DNA of 64,000 nucleotides, taken from the NCBI GenBank assembly GCA_964609245.1, contig CAZSSB010000008.1, forward strand, positions 1-64,000, written 5' to 3'. Below, one piece after another: positions 35,765 to 44,580 of this stretch. A model generated the notes under the pieces. That model saw nothing but the letters and a program-made list of their open reading frames with translations, was not told where the DNA came from and made no database searches. Source of the DNA: JAFGCY01 sp964609245. Lineage in GTDB: Bacteria > 4484-113 > JAFGCY01. Position numbers and translations under genes: made by a program. Each line of letters starts with the position of its first letter. Position 1 is the stretch's first letter.

Positions 35765-35903
35765 TCAGGGGGCTGAAGCCCCCTGCTACCCGTCTCCCGG
35801 TAGGCGGGGCTTCAACCCCGCGATTACCCGGTAGGCCGGGCTTCAGCCCGGCGATTCATAGATGGACGGGTACAAGGTCGGCGGGTTGAAACCCGCCGCT
35901 ACC
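35765..35903. repeat. GTAG palindromes downstream of RAYT (four copies)
   Basis: Elements at 35765-35790 (minus, stem CAGGGGGC), 35799-35825 (plus, stem GCGGGG with loop CTTCAA), 35830-35857 (plus, stem GCCGGG) and 35876-35903 (minus, stem GGCGGG). The first begins 3 bases after the RAYT stop codon. The alternating orientation resembles the paired BIME arrangement of enterobacterial REPs. Confidence 0.92.
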
Positions 35904-35921
35904 GGAGGATCGGGACGTCCC

Positions 35922-37460
35922 TCACACATCCCCGGCTGCATACCCCGCCACGGCGCGCTCGACCCAGTCGGCGATGTTCAGGTCGTAGCCGCGCAGGTAG
36001 AGCAGCGTCCGGCCCGCGCCGTCGAGCAGGATCACTGCAGGCTTCTCATCCTCGTCCGTGACCTTGAGATCCTCGCGGATCCAGTCCGTCAGGTCGGCGC
36101 AGTCCGAGGTGTACGGGTCTTCCTCGAAAAGCACGCGCTCGTCATCCGCGAAGCGCTGGAGCAGCCCGCGGGCGCGCACGGACGGCTCGCCGTCGTCATA
36201 GATCACCATCAGCAGCAGCGGCGGCATGCCTTCTTCGCGCTCCCACCGCCAGTCCACAGTGCGCTCGATCAGCGCCGCCTGCGGCAGGTCGGCCGGGGCA
36301 TCCAGCGCCACCTCGATCAGCACGTCTCCGCCGGCCGCGGCCTCGAAGTCGCGGGTCTGGACGTGAACCACGGCGCCGGGATAGCGCACCCCGCACTGCA
36401 GGCGGTAATCGCCCGGCGCGCCGACGTAGTAGACGTCGCCCTCGGCTTCAGTCGCGTCCGGGGGATAGTCCAGCTCGCCCAGCGGGTAGCCGAGGTCGTC
36501 CAGCGGAACAAAGGTGCCCTCGTGCCAGGCGGTGATGGAGTAGTGCTCGAAGTCCGGCTGCGGCTCGCCCCCCTCGCTGAAGCGCGGCCGGACGGCGCAG
36601 ATGTCGCTGTAGCGGCCCGTCACCTGCTCGCGACCGAAGGCGTCCCCGGCCGTCACCAGCGCGATCCGTCCGCCGCACAGGTCGGCGGCATGGCCTGCTT
36701 CGCCGGTGCGCTCCGGCGCACCGGGGTAGACCGGCAGCCAGGCGGCGGGATCGTAGTCGCCCGGCCCGCCGTCATAGACCTCCACCCAGCTCTCGCCGCT
36801 GAGATTCTCCCTGACGAAGCGGGTGGGATAGCCCTGGGCCCGAAGCGCAGCGGCGGTCAGGATCGCCAGTTCGCGGCCGGTGCCCGCCCGGGCATTGTCG
36901 ACGCTGAGCGGATCGGCCAGGTTGCCGTAGTAGCCACGCTCGCGCTCGATGAAGCCCGCTGTGATCCGCGCCACCAGCGCGCCTAGCTCCCGCTCCCCTC
37001 CCGCGTAGCGCAGCCTTAGCTCGCGGCGCCAGCGGGTGACCGGCTCGTCGTCGAGGCGGTAGTTCAGCACGTAGCGGCGGAACAGCTCGCCGGCCTTGTC
37101 CCAGCCGTCGCGGCCGGCGATGCTAAGCGCCTCGTCCATGTTCTCGACCAGAATCTCGCTCGTCAGTTCCAGGCGGTCGAGGTGGGTGGCGTGCTGAAGC
37201 AGCCAGACCATGTTCAGGTAGTCCTGCTGGTCGTAGGGCTGGCTGGCGCCGGGATAGACCGCGCTGAGCGCACCGGCCAGCTCTTCCCAGTTGCCGCCGG
37301 CGTCGGTAAGCGCCTCGCGGATCGCGTCGCGGTCGGCCCAGTCGGGAGTATCGGCGAGCACATAGCTCTCGATCTCGACCAGGCGCGGGTCATCGTCCTG
37401 CGCGGCCGCTATGGGCGGCAGCAGCAGACAGAGCAGGATCAGCGGAGCGGTCGAGCGCAT
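35922..37460 (-). CDS. Secreted transglutaminase-fold protein with thioredoxin-like C-terminus
   Basis: 512 residues. The signal peptide MRSTAPLILLCLLLPPIAAA probably ends at residue 20. The middle resembles the transglutaminase-like fold (NARAGTGRELAILTAAALRAQGYPTRFVREN then SWVEVYDGG), but the usual catalytic Cys and His appear replaced (GTGRELA where RxGxC is expected; ESWVEVY where HAWVEVY is expected), so it is probably inactive. The last 110 residues (LLLMVIYDDGEPSV ... KPAVILLDGAGRTLLYLRG) look like a thioredoxin fold without a CxxC. GGAGGTG lies 6 bases before ATG 37460. Confidence 0.7.
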   Translation of the reverse strand: MRSTAPLILLCLLLPPIAAAQDDDPRLVEIESYVLADTPDWADRDAIREALTDAGGNWEELAGALSAVYPGASQPYDQQDYLNMVWLLQHATHLDRLELTSEILVENMDEALSIAGRDGWDKAGELFRRYVLNYRLDDEPVTRWRRELRLRYAGGERELGALVARITAGFIERERGYYGNLADPLSVDNARAGTGRELAILTAAALRAQGYPTRFVRENLSGESWVEVYDGGPGDYDPAAWLPVYPGAPERTGEAGHAADLCGGRIALVTAGDAFGREQVTGRYSDICAVRPRFSEGGEPQPDFEHYSITAWHEGTFVPLDDLGYPLGELDYPPDATEAEGDVYYVGAPGDYRLQCGVRYPGAVVHVQTRDFEAAAGGDVLIEVALDAPADLPQAALIERTVDWRWEREEGMPPLLLMVIYDDGEPSVRARGLLQRFADDERVLFEEDPYTSDCADLTDWIREDLKVTDEDEKPAVILLDGAGRTLLYLRGYDLNIADWVERAVAGYAAGDV

Positions 37461-37527
37461 CGGCGCACCTCCAGGTGCCCTAGATGGTAGCACTCAGGCT
37501 GCCGCGCTGGAGCCCGCTCCCGGCTGG

Positions 37528-38085
37528 TCAGCGGTCGCAGAGGGCCTCAACGTTGGCCAGGAAGTTGATCAGCGCCTGCTCCAGGCGCTCGTCCCACTTC
37601 TCGTCGCTGAACCCGCCCTCGGCGTCGAACTTGTCGCCGGCCAGCGGCAGAACGAAGCAGCGCGGGCAGATCATGCAGCCCATCACCATCAGCGGGGTCC
37701 GCAGGGCGAGCAGACCGCGCTCACCGCCGACGGCGGAGGGCGAGGCGCTGAGCAGCATTGCCACCTTGTCGGTAATGGGCACCGGTTTGATGCGGCTGAT
37801 CCAGTCCAGCGCGTTCTTCAGCGGCCCGGCGATCGAGTAGTTGTACTCCGGTGCGGCGATCAGATAGGCGTCGGCCTCGGCCAGCCGCTCGCCCAGCGCC
37901 ATGACGCCCGGCGGGATCCCCTGCTGCTCCTCGATGTCGCCGCTATAGAGCGGGATGTCGAAGTCGGACAGCCGCGCCAGGTCAACTTCCGCGCCCTGCC
38001 CGCGCGCGGCGGCGGCCGCCCGCGCTACCAGCTTGTGGTTCAGTGACCCCTTCCTCAGCGAACCCGCAAACGCAAATACCTTCAT
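37528..38085 (-). CDS. NADPH-dependent FMN reductase-like flavoprotein
   Basis: 185 residues. A flavodoxin-like fold with the phosphate-binding GSLRKGSLNHKL motif near residue 8, LIAAPEYNYSIAGPLKNALDWIS and the SPSAVGGERGLLALR loop, as in SsuE/azoreductase and ArsH-type proteins. It may reduce FMN, quinones or chromate; the substrate is not evident. A Cys pair (GCMICPRC) inserted after the loop is unusual for the family and might bind metal. It ends 67 bases before the next gene. Confidence 0.88.
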   Translation of the reverse strand: MKVFAFAGSLRKGSLNHKLVARAAAAARGQGAEVDLARLSDFDIPLYSGDIEEQQGIPPGVMALGERLAEADAYLIAAPEYNYSIAGPLKNALDWISRIKPVPITDKVAMLLSASPSAVGGERGLLALRTPLMVMGCMICPRCFVLPLAGDKFDAEGGFSDEKWDERLEQALINFLANVEALCDR

Positions 38086-38175
38086 CGCATAGCCCCCACT
38101 GTGTTTGGACTATTGGTTATACCAGCTGAATGCGGTAATCAGTTCATCGAGCGCCAGAATCAGGGCCGAATATCC

Positions 38176-38589
38176 TCAGCTGAGCCCGGCCTGCTCGAAG
38201 TAGGGCTTGCAGCGCGCGTCCTCTTCCAGGATGTGGCCCGTGATCCAGCCCCGCAGGTAGTGCAGCACGTCGCTGGTCAGCAGCACGTCGCCGCGCCTCA
38301 GGCGCGCGCGAAACTCCAGCACGCGGCGCTTGAACTCCTGGTGGCGCGCGCGGTGCTGGTCGAGGGCCGGATACTCGATCTCGCCCATCAGCTGCTCCTC
38401 GGTGGCGAAGTGGGTCAGCGCGTAGTCGGCGAGCCCCTGCAGCAGCTCGCCGAGCTCATCGCGGCCGCGGCCCTCGGTCATCGCGGTGGAGAGCGCATTG
38501 AACATCTTGAGCAGCCGCTGATGCTGCTGGTCGACCTTGACCACCCCCACGCTCATGGAGCGGTCCCAGTGTACTTCCCTGATCGTCAT
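38176..38589 (-). CDS. Bacteriohemerythrin
   Basis: 137 residues. A four-helix O2-binding di-iron protein. Iron ligands are visible in order: KVDQQHQRLL (His), HFATEEQLM (His, Glu), HRARHQEFKRR (His, His) and GHILEEDARC (His, Asp). A role in oxygen storage, sensing or scavenging fits a bacterium with multihaem cytochromes. The start is MTIREVHWD, thirteen codons into a longer frame, with an AGG about 9 bases upstream and TAGCAT further up. It is divergent from ffh. Confidence 0.93.
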   Translation of the reverse strand: MTIREVHWDRSMSVGVVKVDQQHQRLLKMFNALSTAMTEGRGRDELGELLQGLADYALTHFATEEQLMGEIEYPALDQHRARHQEFKRRVLEFRARLRRGDVLLTSDVLHYLRGWITGHILEEDARCKPYFEQAGLS

Positions 38590-38653
38590 CGCAGTGCCTG
38601 CGGGAGCAATGCTAGCATCCCGCCGCACCCGAGGGGCTGTGGAGCCGCGCGGC

Positions 38654-38659
38654 TATAAT
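38654..38659 (+). promoter_or_regulatory. ffh -10 box for a leaderless transcript
   Basis: TATAAT at 38654-38659, followed by 9 bases and the ffh ATG at 38669. The 9 bases (CTTGCTCCG) contain no ribosome binding site. Confidence 0.65.
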
Positions 38660-38668
38660 CTTGCTCCG

Positions 38669-39976
<1,308 letters not shown>

Positions 39977-39982
<6 letters not shown>

Positions 39983-40360
39983 GCGCGAAGCCTCTTCGCG
40001 CCTGGAGGTCGGCCGCGAATAGGATTCGCGGCTACCGATCAGTAGGGCTGGCGTCTCGCCTGCCATTCCGGTAGCCCCGCCTACCGCCGTCCCGGTAGCG
40101 GCGGGTTTCAACCCGCCGACCTTATCCCAGCCCACCTTCGAATCGCGGGGTTGAAACCCCGCCTACGGGCCGGGCCGCGAATGGGATTCGCGGCTACCGG
40201 GTAGTAGGGACGAGGCCTGTCTCGCCCGTTACGGTGGGATTAACCACAGAGATCATAGAGAACACGGAGGGATCACATGTAGGGGCGATCCCGCCCAGGC
40301 GGGATTGCCTCGCCCACATTTGAAGGTGGGCTGGGCAAGCCCAGCCCCTTGTATGCTGGG
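39977..40360. repeat. GTAG palindrome cluster after ffh, mixed stem types
   Basis: At least eight hairpins fill the 400-base gap between ffh and the next gene. Stems include GGCGCGAAG (39980s), GGCCGCGAA (40010-40036), GGCGAGAC-type (40041-40063), GGCGGG (40094-40121), GCGGGG (40140-40167), CGCGAA again (40173-40199) and a longer compound hairpin (40279-40313, GGGGCGATCCCGCC). Bases 39977-40069 are repeated at 42334-42426 with one mismatch. At 40240-40273 is ACCACAGAG-like sequence seen near mobile DNA in other bacteria. Confidence 0.85.
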
Positions 40361-40388
40361 ATGACCGGCGTGGGGTTTGCCCCCGTCG

Positions 40389-41876
40389 TCACTCCGCCAC
40401 CAGCTCATCCACCGGGGGCAGCGCGCTGCGATTGGGTCTCAGGAATAGCCCGGTCAGCAGCCACGGCACGCCCGCGCTGAGCACCAGCCCGCCGACGATC
40501 GAGATCCAGCCCCAGTCGAATATCGGGCTGATCAGCAGCATTTCGAAGCCGGGGACGGGGGAGTGCATCACGCCGCGGACGGTGAACTCGAAGTAGCGGC
40601 CGCTGGGCGTGCCGAGTAGGAACGGTACCAGCGTCGCGCCCAGCGCCACCACGCATAGGGTGGTGTAAAGCAGCAATTCCGCCGGGCCGCGGCGTCCCAT
40701 GATCAGGATCAGCCCGCCCAGGCCGAGTAGCCCCAGCAGCGGGATCGGCAGGGCCAGCCACGAGATGCCCCCGCCCGCCACCACCACCGGCCCGATCATG
40801 GCCCGGTTGCCTGTCGGATCCTCGGTCAGCAGGTTCTGCCAGTAGGGCACGGGACGTGACCAGCCGGGCGCGTTGTAGCGGCCACGCTCAGTCCACGCGC
40901 CAAGCAACGGATCAAGCCGCCACTGTCGGAAGGTCATCTGGTTGGCCGCAATGTCCAGCTTGGTCTCGGGCCGGTATTTCCTCGTAGCCTCGACGTTCCT
41001 GGCGATCTTGTCGGGGTCGGTGCTTGGCACCCCGTAACACGTACCCGCCTCGCTGATGCGTGACTCGACGGCAATGGGGCGGGTTACCTGCAGTTCATTG
41101 GCAACGAGCGGCCCGCCGGTGTAGAGGAACAGGCCCAGCATTACGGCGCATAGCCCGGCGGCCCAGTAGCGTCCACGCGTCAGGCCCGCGAAGGCCAGGC
41201 CCAGGATCAGCAGGGCGGCAAGGATCAGCGGCGCCGACAGCCAGAGCGGCCAGGATACCTCGTAGCCGTAGCCGACGAAGTAGTCCTGCCATAGCGCGCG
41301 GCCCAGCAGCATCAGTGAGGCGACGACCAGCACGGTGTGAATCAGCTTGAGCTGGATGATCCTGGCCAGGAGCACGCCCCAGCCGAGCCGCCAGGCGCGC
41401 CACAATGTATAGGCGAAGCCGGCGAAGAACGCCGCGCGGCCCAGCCCCTGCAGCAGCCACGCCGCGGTGGCCAGCGCGCACGCGCCCGCGCCCGGAGGCG
41501 GTGGCGCATCCCGGCCCCAGAGGAAGCGATAGTCCCCCATCAGCCCGCCGACGTAGAGCGCCAGCCAGTCGGAAAGCAGGATCGCGGCGAAGCAAACTAG
41601 CAGGAAGATCAGCTCGCGCCACTCGCGCCGGGTCGGCCAGCGATTCAGCGTGGCGTAGACCTGGTCGGTGAGATGCGGCGCCGCCAGCTTGCGGCGGCTG
41701 GCCGCGTTCCGCAGATCAGTGCGTGCCTGCTTAGCCGCCGGTAGTCCCTCGTCAGACTGCAGGCAGGAAAGGTGGTCATCGAGCTCCGCGCCGATCTCAC
41801 TCAGCCTGGCCGGGCTGAGCCCCCAGTCCTCACCGCTGCCCAGCCACGCCTGCGCGCGCCGCGCCGCGCCGCTCAC
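40389..41876 (-). CDS. Polytopic membrane protein with permease-prefix-like N-terminus
   Basis: 495 residues. The N-terminal soluble region (RLSEIGAELDDHLSCLQSDEGLP) resembles the permease prefix domain found in proteins encoded beside PadR regulators. About nine membrane helices follow, ending in PWLLTGLFLRPNRSALPPVDELV. No transport or catalytic motif is seen. The start is GTG at 41876, overlapping the padR stop as GTGA, so translation is coupled. PadR probably controls its amount. Confidence 0.75.
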   Translation of the reverse strand: MSGAARRAQAWLGSGEDWGLSPARLSEIGAELDDHLSCLQSDEGLPAAKQARTDLRNAASRRKLAAPHLTDQVYATLNRWPTRREWRELIFLLVCFAAILLSDWLALYVGGLMGDYRFLWGRDAPPPPGAGACALATAAWLLQGLGRAAFFAGFAYTLWRAWRLGWGVLLARIIQLKLIHTVLVVASLMLLGRALWQDYFVGYGYEVSWPLWLSAPLILAALLILGLAFAGLTRGRYWAAGLCAVMLGLFLYTGGPLVANELQVTRPIAVESRISEAGTCYGVPSTDPDKIARNVEATRKYRPETKLDIAANQMTFRQWRLDPLLGAWTERGRYNAPGWSRPVPYWQNLLTEDPTGNRAMIGPVVVAGGGISWLALPIPLLGLLGLGGLILIMGRRGPAELLLYTTLCVVALGATLVPFLLGTPSGRYFEFTVRGVMHSPVPGFEMLLISPIFDWGWISIVGGLVLSAGVPWLLTGLFLRPNRSALPPVDELVAE

Positions 41877-42217
41877 CTGGCCTCCGCGGCCGGCTCGCCG
41901 CTCAGCGCCTTCAGCGCGCCGTGGCTCAGGCGCACGAACTGCTTGCGTGCCCGCTCCCAGGCCCGCCGCCCCCTGGCCGTCAGGGTGTAGACCTTGCGCG
42001 GCCGGCCGTGGGGGGCGGTCTCCCAGCGCGCGCTGACCAGCCCGCCATGCTCCATCCGGTGCAGCACCGGATAGAGGCTCTCGGGTCGCACCGCAAGCTC
42101 GCCGCCGCTGCGGCGCGCGATCGCCTTGGCGATGCCGTAGCCGTAGCCGGGTCCCCGCGACAGCTCGCTGAGGATGAGCACCCGCAGCATCCCCGCCAGA
42201 TACTCAGGCTGGGCCAT
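41873..42217 (-). CDS. PadR-family transcriptional regulator
   Basis: 114 residues. Winged-helix repressor: GMLRVLILSELSRGPGYGYGIAKAIARRSGGELAVRPESLYPVLHRMEHGGLVSARWE carries the PadR helix-turn-helix and wing (pieces seen: LSRGPGYGYGIAKAI and ESLYPVLHRMEHGGLV), followed by a dimerisation helix. GAGGTGGAAC before the ATG is a good ribosome binding site. A perfect inverted repeat overlaps the promoter region upstream, suggesting autoregulation. First gene of a two-gene operon with the membrane protein at 40389. Confidence 0.92.
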   Translation of the reverse strand: MAQPEYLAGMLRVLILSELSRGPGYGYGIAKAIARRSGGELAVRPESLYPVLHRMEHGGLVSARWETAPHGRPRKVYTLTARGRRAWERARKQFVRLSHGALKALSGEPAAEAR

Positions 42218-42233
42218 GTTCCACCTCGCTTTA

Positions 42234-42254
42234 TATACTACGTCGTGTAGTATA
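42234..42254. promoter_or_regulatory. Candidate PadR operator
   Basis: Arms TATACTAC and GTAGTATA are a perfect 8-bp inverted repeat separated by five bases. The repeat lies 17 bases upstream of the padR start and overlaps TATACT/TAGTATA -10-like sequence on the minus strand, as expected for an autoregulatory operator. Confidence 0.65.
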
Positions 42255-42333
42255 GCATGAGACCGGCCATGCAGGATGTTGTTCCCGGTGAGCGCGGATC
42301 TTGTCTGCGCATCGTATGCCGCGGGGCGGATGG

Positions 42334-42515
42334 CGGTAGGCGCGAAGCCTCTTCGCGCCTGGAGGTCGGCCGCGAATAGGATTCGCGGCTACCGATCAGT
42401 AGGGCGGGCGTCTCGCCTGCCATTCCCGTAGGGGCGGGGCTAAGCCCCGCCCTCAAGCACCAGTAACCGCAGAGACCGCGCCAACATGAGGGCCGGTCTG
42501 AGACCGGCCCCTACG
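42334..42515. repeat. GTAG palindrome cluster upstream of padR
   Basis: Bases 42334-42426 are a 93-bp copy of 39977-40069 with one difference (T at 40049, G at 42406). It is followed by elements at 42427-42454 (stem GGGGCGGGG with CTAA loop, after GTAG) and 42489-42515 (minus, stem GGGCCGGTCT); the last recurs at 61051-61076. The remainder of the gap to rimO shows no gene. Confidence 0.88.
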
Positions 42516-42539
42516 ATCCGGGCGGCACGGGCCGTGCCC

Positions 42540-43964
42540 TTACAGCGCCTCCGCATCGAGGTCGTAGGCGTCGGCGGCGGTGACGCGGGCGCGCACCACC
42601 TGGTACAGCTCCAGCGGCTGGGGTGAGCTGACGCGCGCCAGGCCGTCGATCTCGTAGGCGTCGCGCCAGCTGCGGCCGAGGTAGACGTATACGTCTCGTT
42701 CGGCTGCCAGCGGGGCGCCAGTGTCTGGCTCGTCCTCGGGCTGCTCCGCTTCTTCCAGCAGCACCTCGATCTCGGTGCCGACCAGCGCCTGCTCGCGCTC
42801 AAGCATCACGTCGTACTGCGCCTCCATCAGCAGCTCCTGGCGCTGAAGCTTGATGTTCTCGTCCACGTGGTCCGGCAGGCGGTGGCTCTGAAGCTCCGGC
42901 AGATCGCTGTAGGTCAACACCCCCAGCCGGTCGACGGCGCCGGACGCCACCCAGTCGCAAAGCTCATCGAACTGCGCCTCTGTCTCGCCGGGATAGCCGA
43001 CGATCAGCGAGGTGCGGATCACGGCGTCCGGACAGGCTTGGCGGATGCGGCCGAACAGCGCGTCGATACTCGCGCGGTCGCCACGGCGCCGCATCGACTT
43101 CAGCAGCGCGCCGCTGACGTGCTGGACGGGCACGTCGAAGTAGGGCAGCAGCCGCCGGCCGGCAGAATCGCTCGCCAGGCGTCCCCAGGTTTCGAGCAAC
43201 TCGTGCGTGACGTGGTCCGGATACATGTACATCACCCGCAGCCAGCCGGAGCCGTCGAGTGTGCAGAGCTGCTCGAGCAGCCCGGCCAGCCTTGGCCCGC
43301 CCAGGTCGCGGCCGTAGTAGCTGGAGTCCTGGCTGACCAGCACGATCTCGGGGACAGCCAGCTCGCTGAGCATCGCGACCTCGGCCAGCACGTCATCCGG
43401 TGGGCGTGAGCGGTAGCGGCCGCGGAGCTCGGGAATGATGCAGAAGCGGCAGCGGTGGTTGCAGCCGTCGGCAATCTTGACGTAGGCCAGCGACGGCGGG
43501 GTGGACAGCACCCGCCCGGCCCCGGCATCGGCCAGAAACGCGGGCAGCGCGAAGCGCTCCGGCTCCGCCAGCTCCTCGCTTGCATCCTCGTCCAGCAGCC
43601 GGCTGAGCACCTCACCAATGCTGCCCGGGTTGTCCGGGGTCAGCCAGGCGTCGACTTCGGGGTACGCTTCATGGCGGCGCTGCTGCAGGTACTGGGGCAG
43701 GCAGCCCGCGACGATCACCGCCCGGCAGCGCCCCGCCCGTTTCTGCTCCAGCGCCTCGCGGATTGCCTCGTCGGCCTCGGCCTGGGCCGCCGCGATGAAG
43801 GCGCAGGTGTTGATCACGAGCGCGTCGGCCTGCTCGAGCTCGGTGGCCAGTGCAAAGCCGGCGTCATCGGCGCGGCTGAGCATCAGCTCGCAGTCGACCT
43901 GATTCTTGGGGCAGCCGAGGCTGATGAAGCCGACGGCGGGGCGGTTGCCCCTTACGCGCTGCAT
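42540..43964 (-). CDS. rimO: Ribosomal protein S12 methylthiotransferase RimO
   Basis: 474 residues. Radical-SAM enzyme that methylthiolates an aspartate of ribosomal protein S12. The N-terminal UPF0004 domain has FISLGCPKNQVDCELM, INTCAFI and VAGCLPQ (the three Cys ligands of the second cluster). The radical SAM motif is CNHRCRFC, preceded by AYVKIADG and followed by GRYRSRP. Also PYFDVPVQHVS, RTSLIVGYPGET and a C-terminal TRAM-like domain. The start MQRVRGNRP comes 1 base after the stop of the upstream gene, so it is probably coupled; the longer frame is ignored. Confidence 0.94.
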   Translation of the reverse strand: MQRVRGNRPAVGFISLGCPKNQVDCELMLSRADDAGFALATELEQADALVINTCAFIAAAQAEADEAIREALEQKRAGRCRAVIVAGCLPQYLQQRRHEAYPEVDAWLTPDNPGSIGEVLSRLLDEDASEELAEPERFALPAFLADAGAGRVLSTPPSLAYVKIADGCNHRCRFCIIPELRGRYRSRPPDDVLAEVAMLSELAVPEIVLVSQDSSYYGRDLGGPRLAGLLEQLCTLDGSGWLRVMYMYPDHVTHELLETWGRLASDSAGRRLLPYFDVPVQHVSGALLKSMRRRGDRASIDALFGRIRQACPDAVIRTSLIVGYPGETEAQFDELCDWVASGAVDRLGVLTYSDLPELQSHRLPDHVDENIKLQRQELLMEAQYDVMLEREQALVGTEIEVLLEEAEQPEDEPDTGAPLAAERDVYVYLGRSWRDAYEIDGLARVSSPQPLELYQVVRARVTAADAYDLDAEAL

Positions 43965-43965
43965 G

Positions 43966-44553
43966 CTAGCTGCGGGTGGCGAAGGCCAGCAGCGCGCCAA
44001 CCAGCAGCGCCAGACCGGCCCCGACCGCCAGCGGCGCCAGCGGCTGCAGGATGCCGATCAGCGCCAGCGCCAGCGTCAGCGCCCCGGCCCCCAGCAGCAC
44101 CCCGCCCAGCACCAGTCGCGGCGCGGCCATCGCCACCGGATCGGCCTGCACCCCCGCCCCGCTCGCGCCGGGCTGGATCATCGGCGCGTCGGGATTGGAC
44201 GGATCGAAGTCGGCGATGAACAGCTTGGGTGTGCCCTTCTCGAAGCCCGCCTTCTCCATCGCGACGGCCTGCAGGCGCATCACGGCGTCCTGCTGCTGCT
44301 TGCTGAGGCCGGACCAGAAGGTGCGCGAGACCGGCTCATAGGCCGCCGGGAAGTCGCGCATCGAGCGGTGGCGCAGTTTGTAGTCCACCGGCTGCGGCTT
44401 GGCGGTCTCGCCTTCGCCGCCCTGCTCACGGTCCTCCTTGCGGCGGCCGCGGGGGCCCTTGCGGCGATCCTCGGCCGGGGCGTAGAAGTGGCCGCCGGTC
44501 GGTTCGGGCAGCTCCGTGAAGCTCTGTTTCTCTTCCTGCTCGGAGTCGGACAT
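43966..44553 (-). CDS. Membrane protein with YP-VS-W-AMEK-like domain (paralogue of the 9981 protein)
   Basis: 195 residues. An acidic, Arg/Lys-rich N-terminus is followed by the motif FPAAYEPVSRTFWSGLSKQQ ... LQAVAMEKAGFEKGT and then KLFIADFDP, closely matching the second copy in the protein at 9981-11099. Two membrane helices close the protein. TATTAT lies 6 bases before the ATG. It is followed by rimO after 1 base. No database family is recalled for the motif; both proteins have it before two C-terminal helices. Confidence 0.78.
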   Translation of the reverse strand: MSDSEQEEKQSFTELPEPTGGHFYAPAEDRRKGPRGRRKEDREQGGEGETAKPQPVDYKLRHRSMRDFPAAYEPVSRTFWSGLSKQQQDAVMRLQAVAMEKAGFEKGTPKLFIADFDPSNPDAPMIQPGASGAGVQADPVAMAAPRLVLGGVLLGAGALTLALALIGILQPLAPLAVGAGLALLVGALLAFATRS

Positions 44554-44580
44554 GCACCAATAATACCGCCGGACCGGCCG

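Noticed and set aside
40240..40273. Insertion sequence end with ACCACAGAG-like sequence
   Set aside because: Similar wording occurs in many bacteria, but here there is no transposase, no inverted copy and no target duplication.
42238..42456. Small frame with sequence shared with the region after ffh
   Set aside because: It is the translation of the duplicated palindromic block, not a conserved protein.
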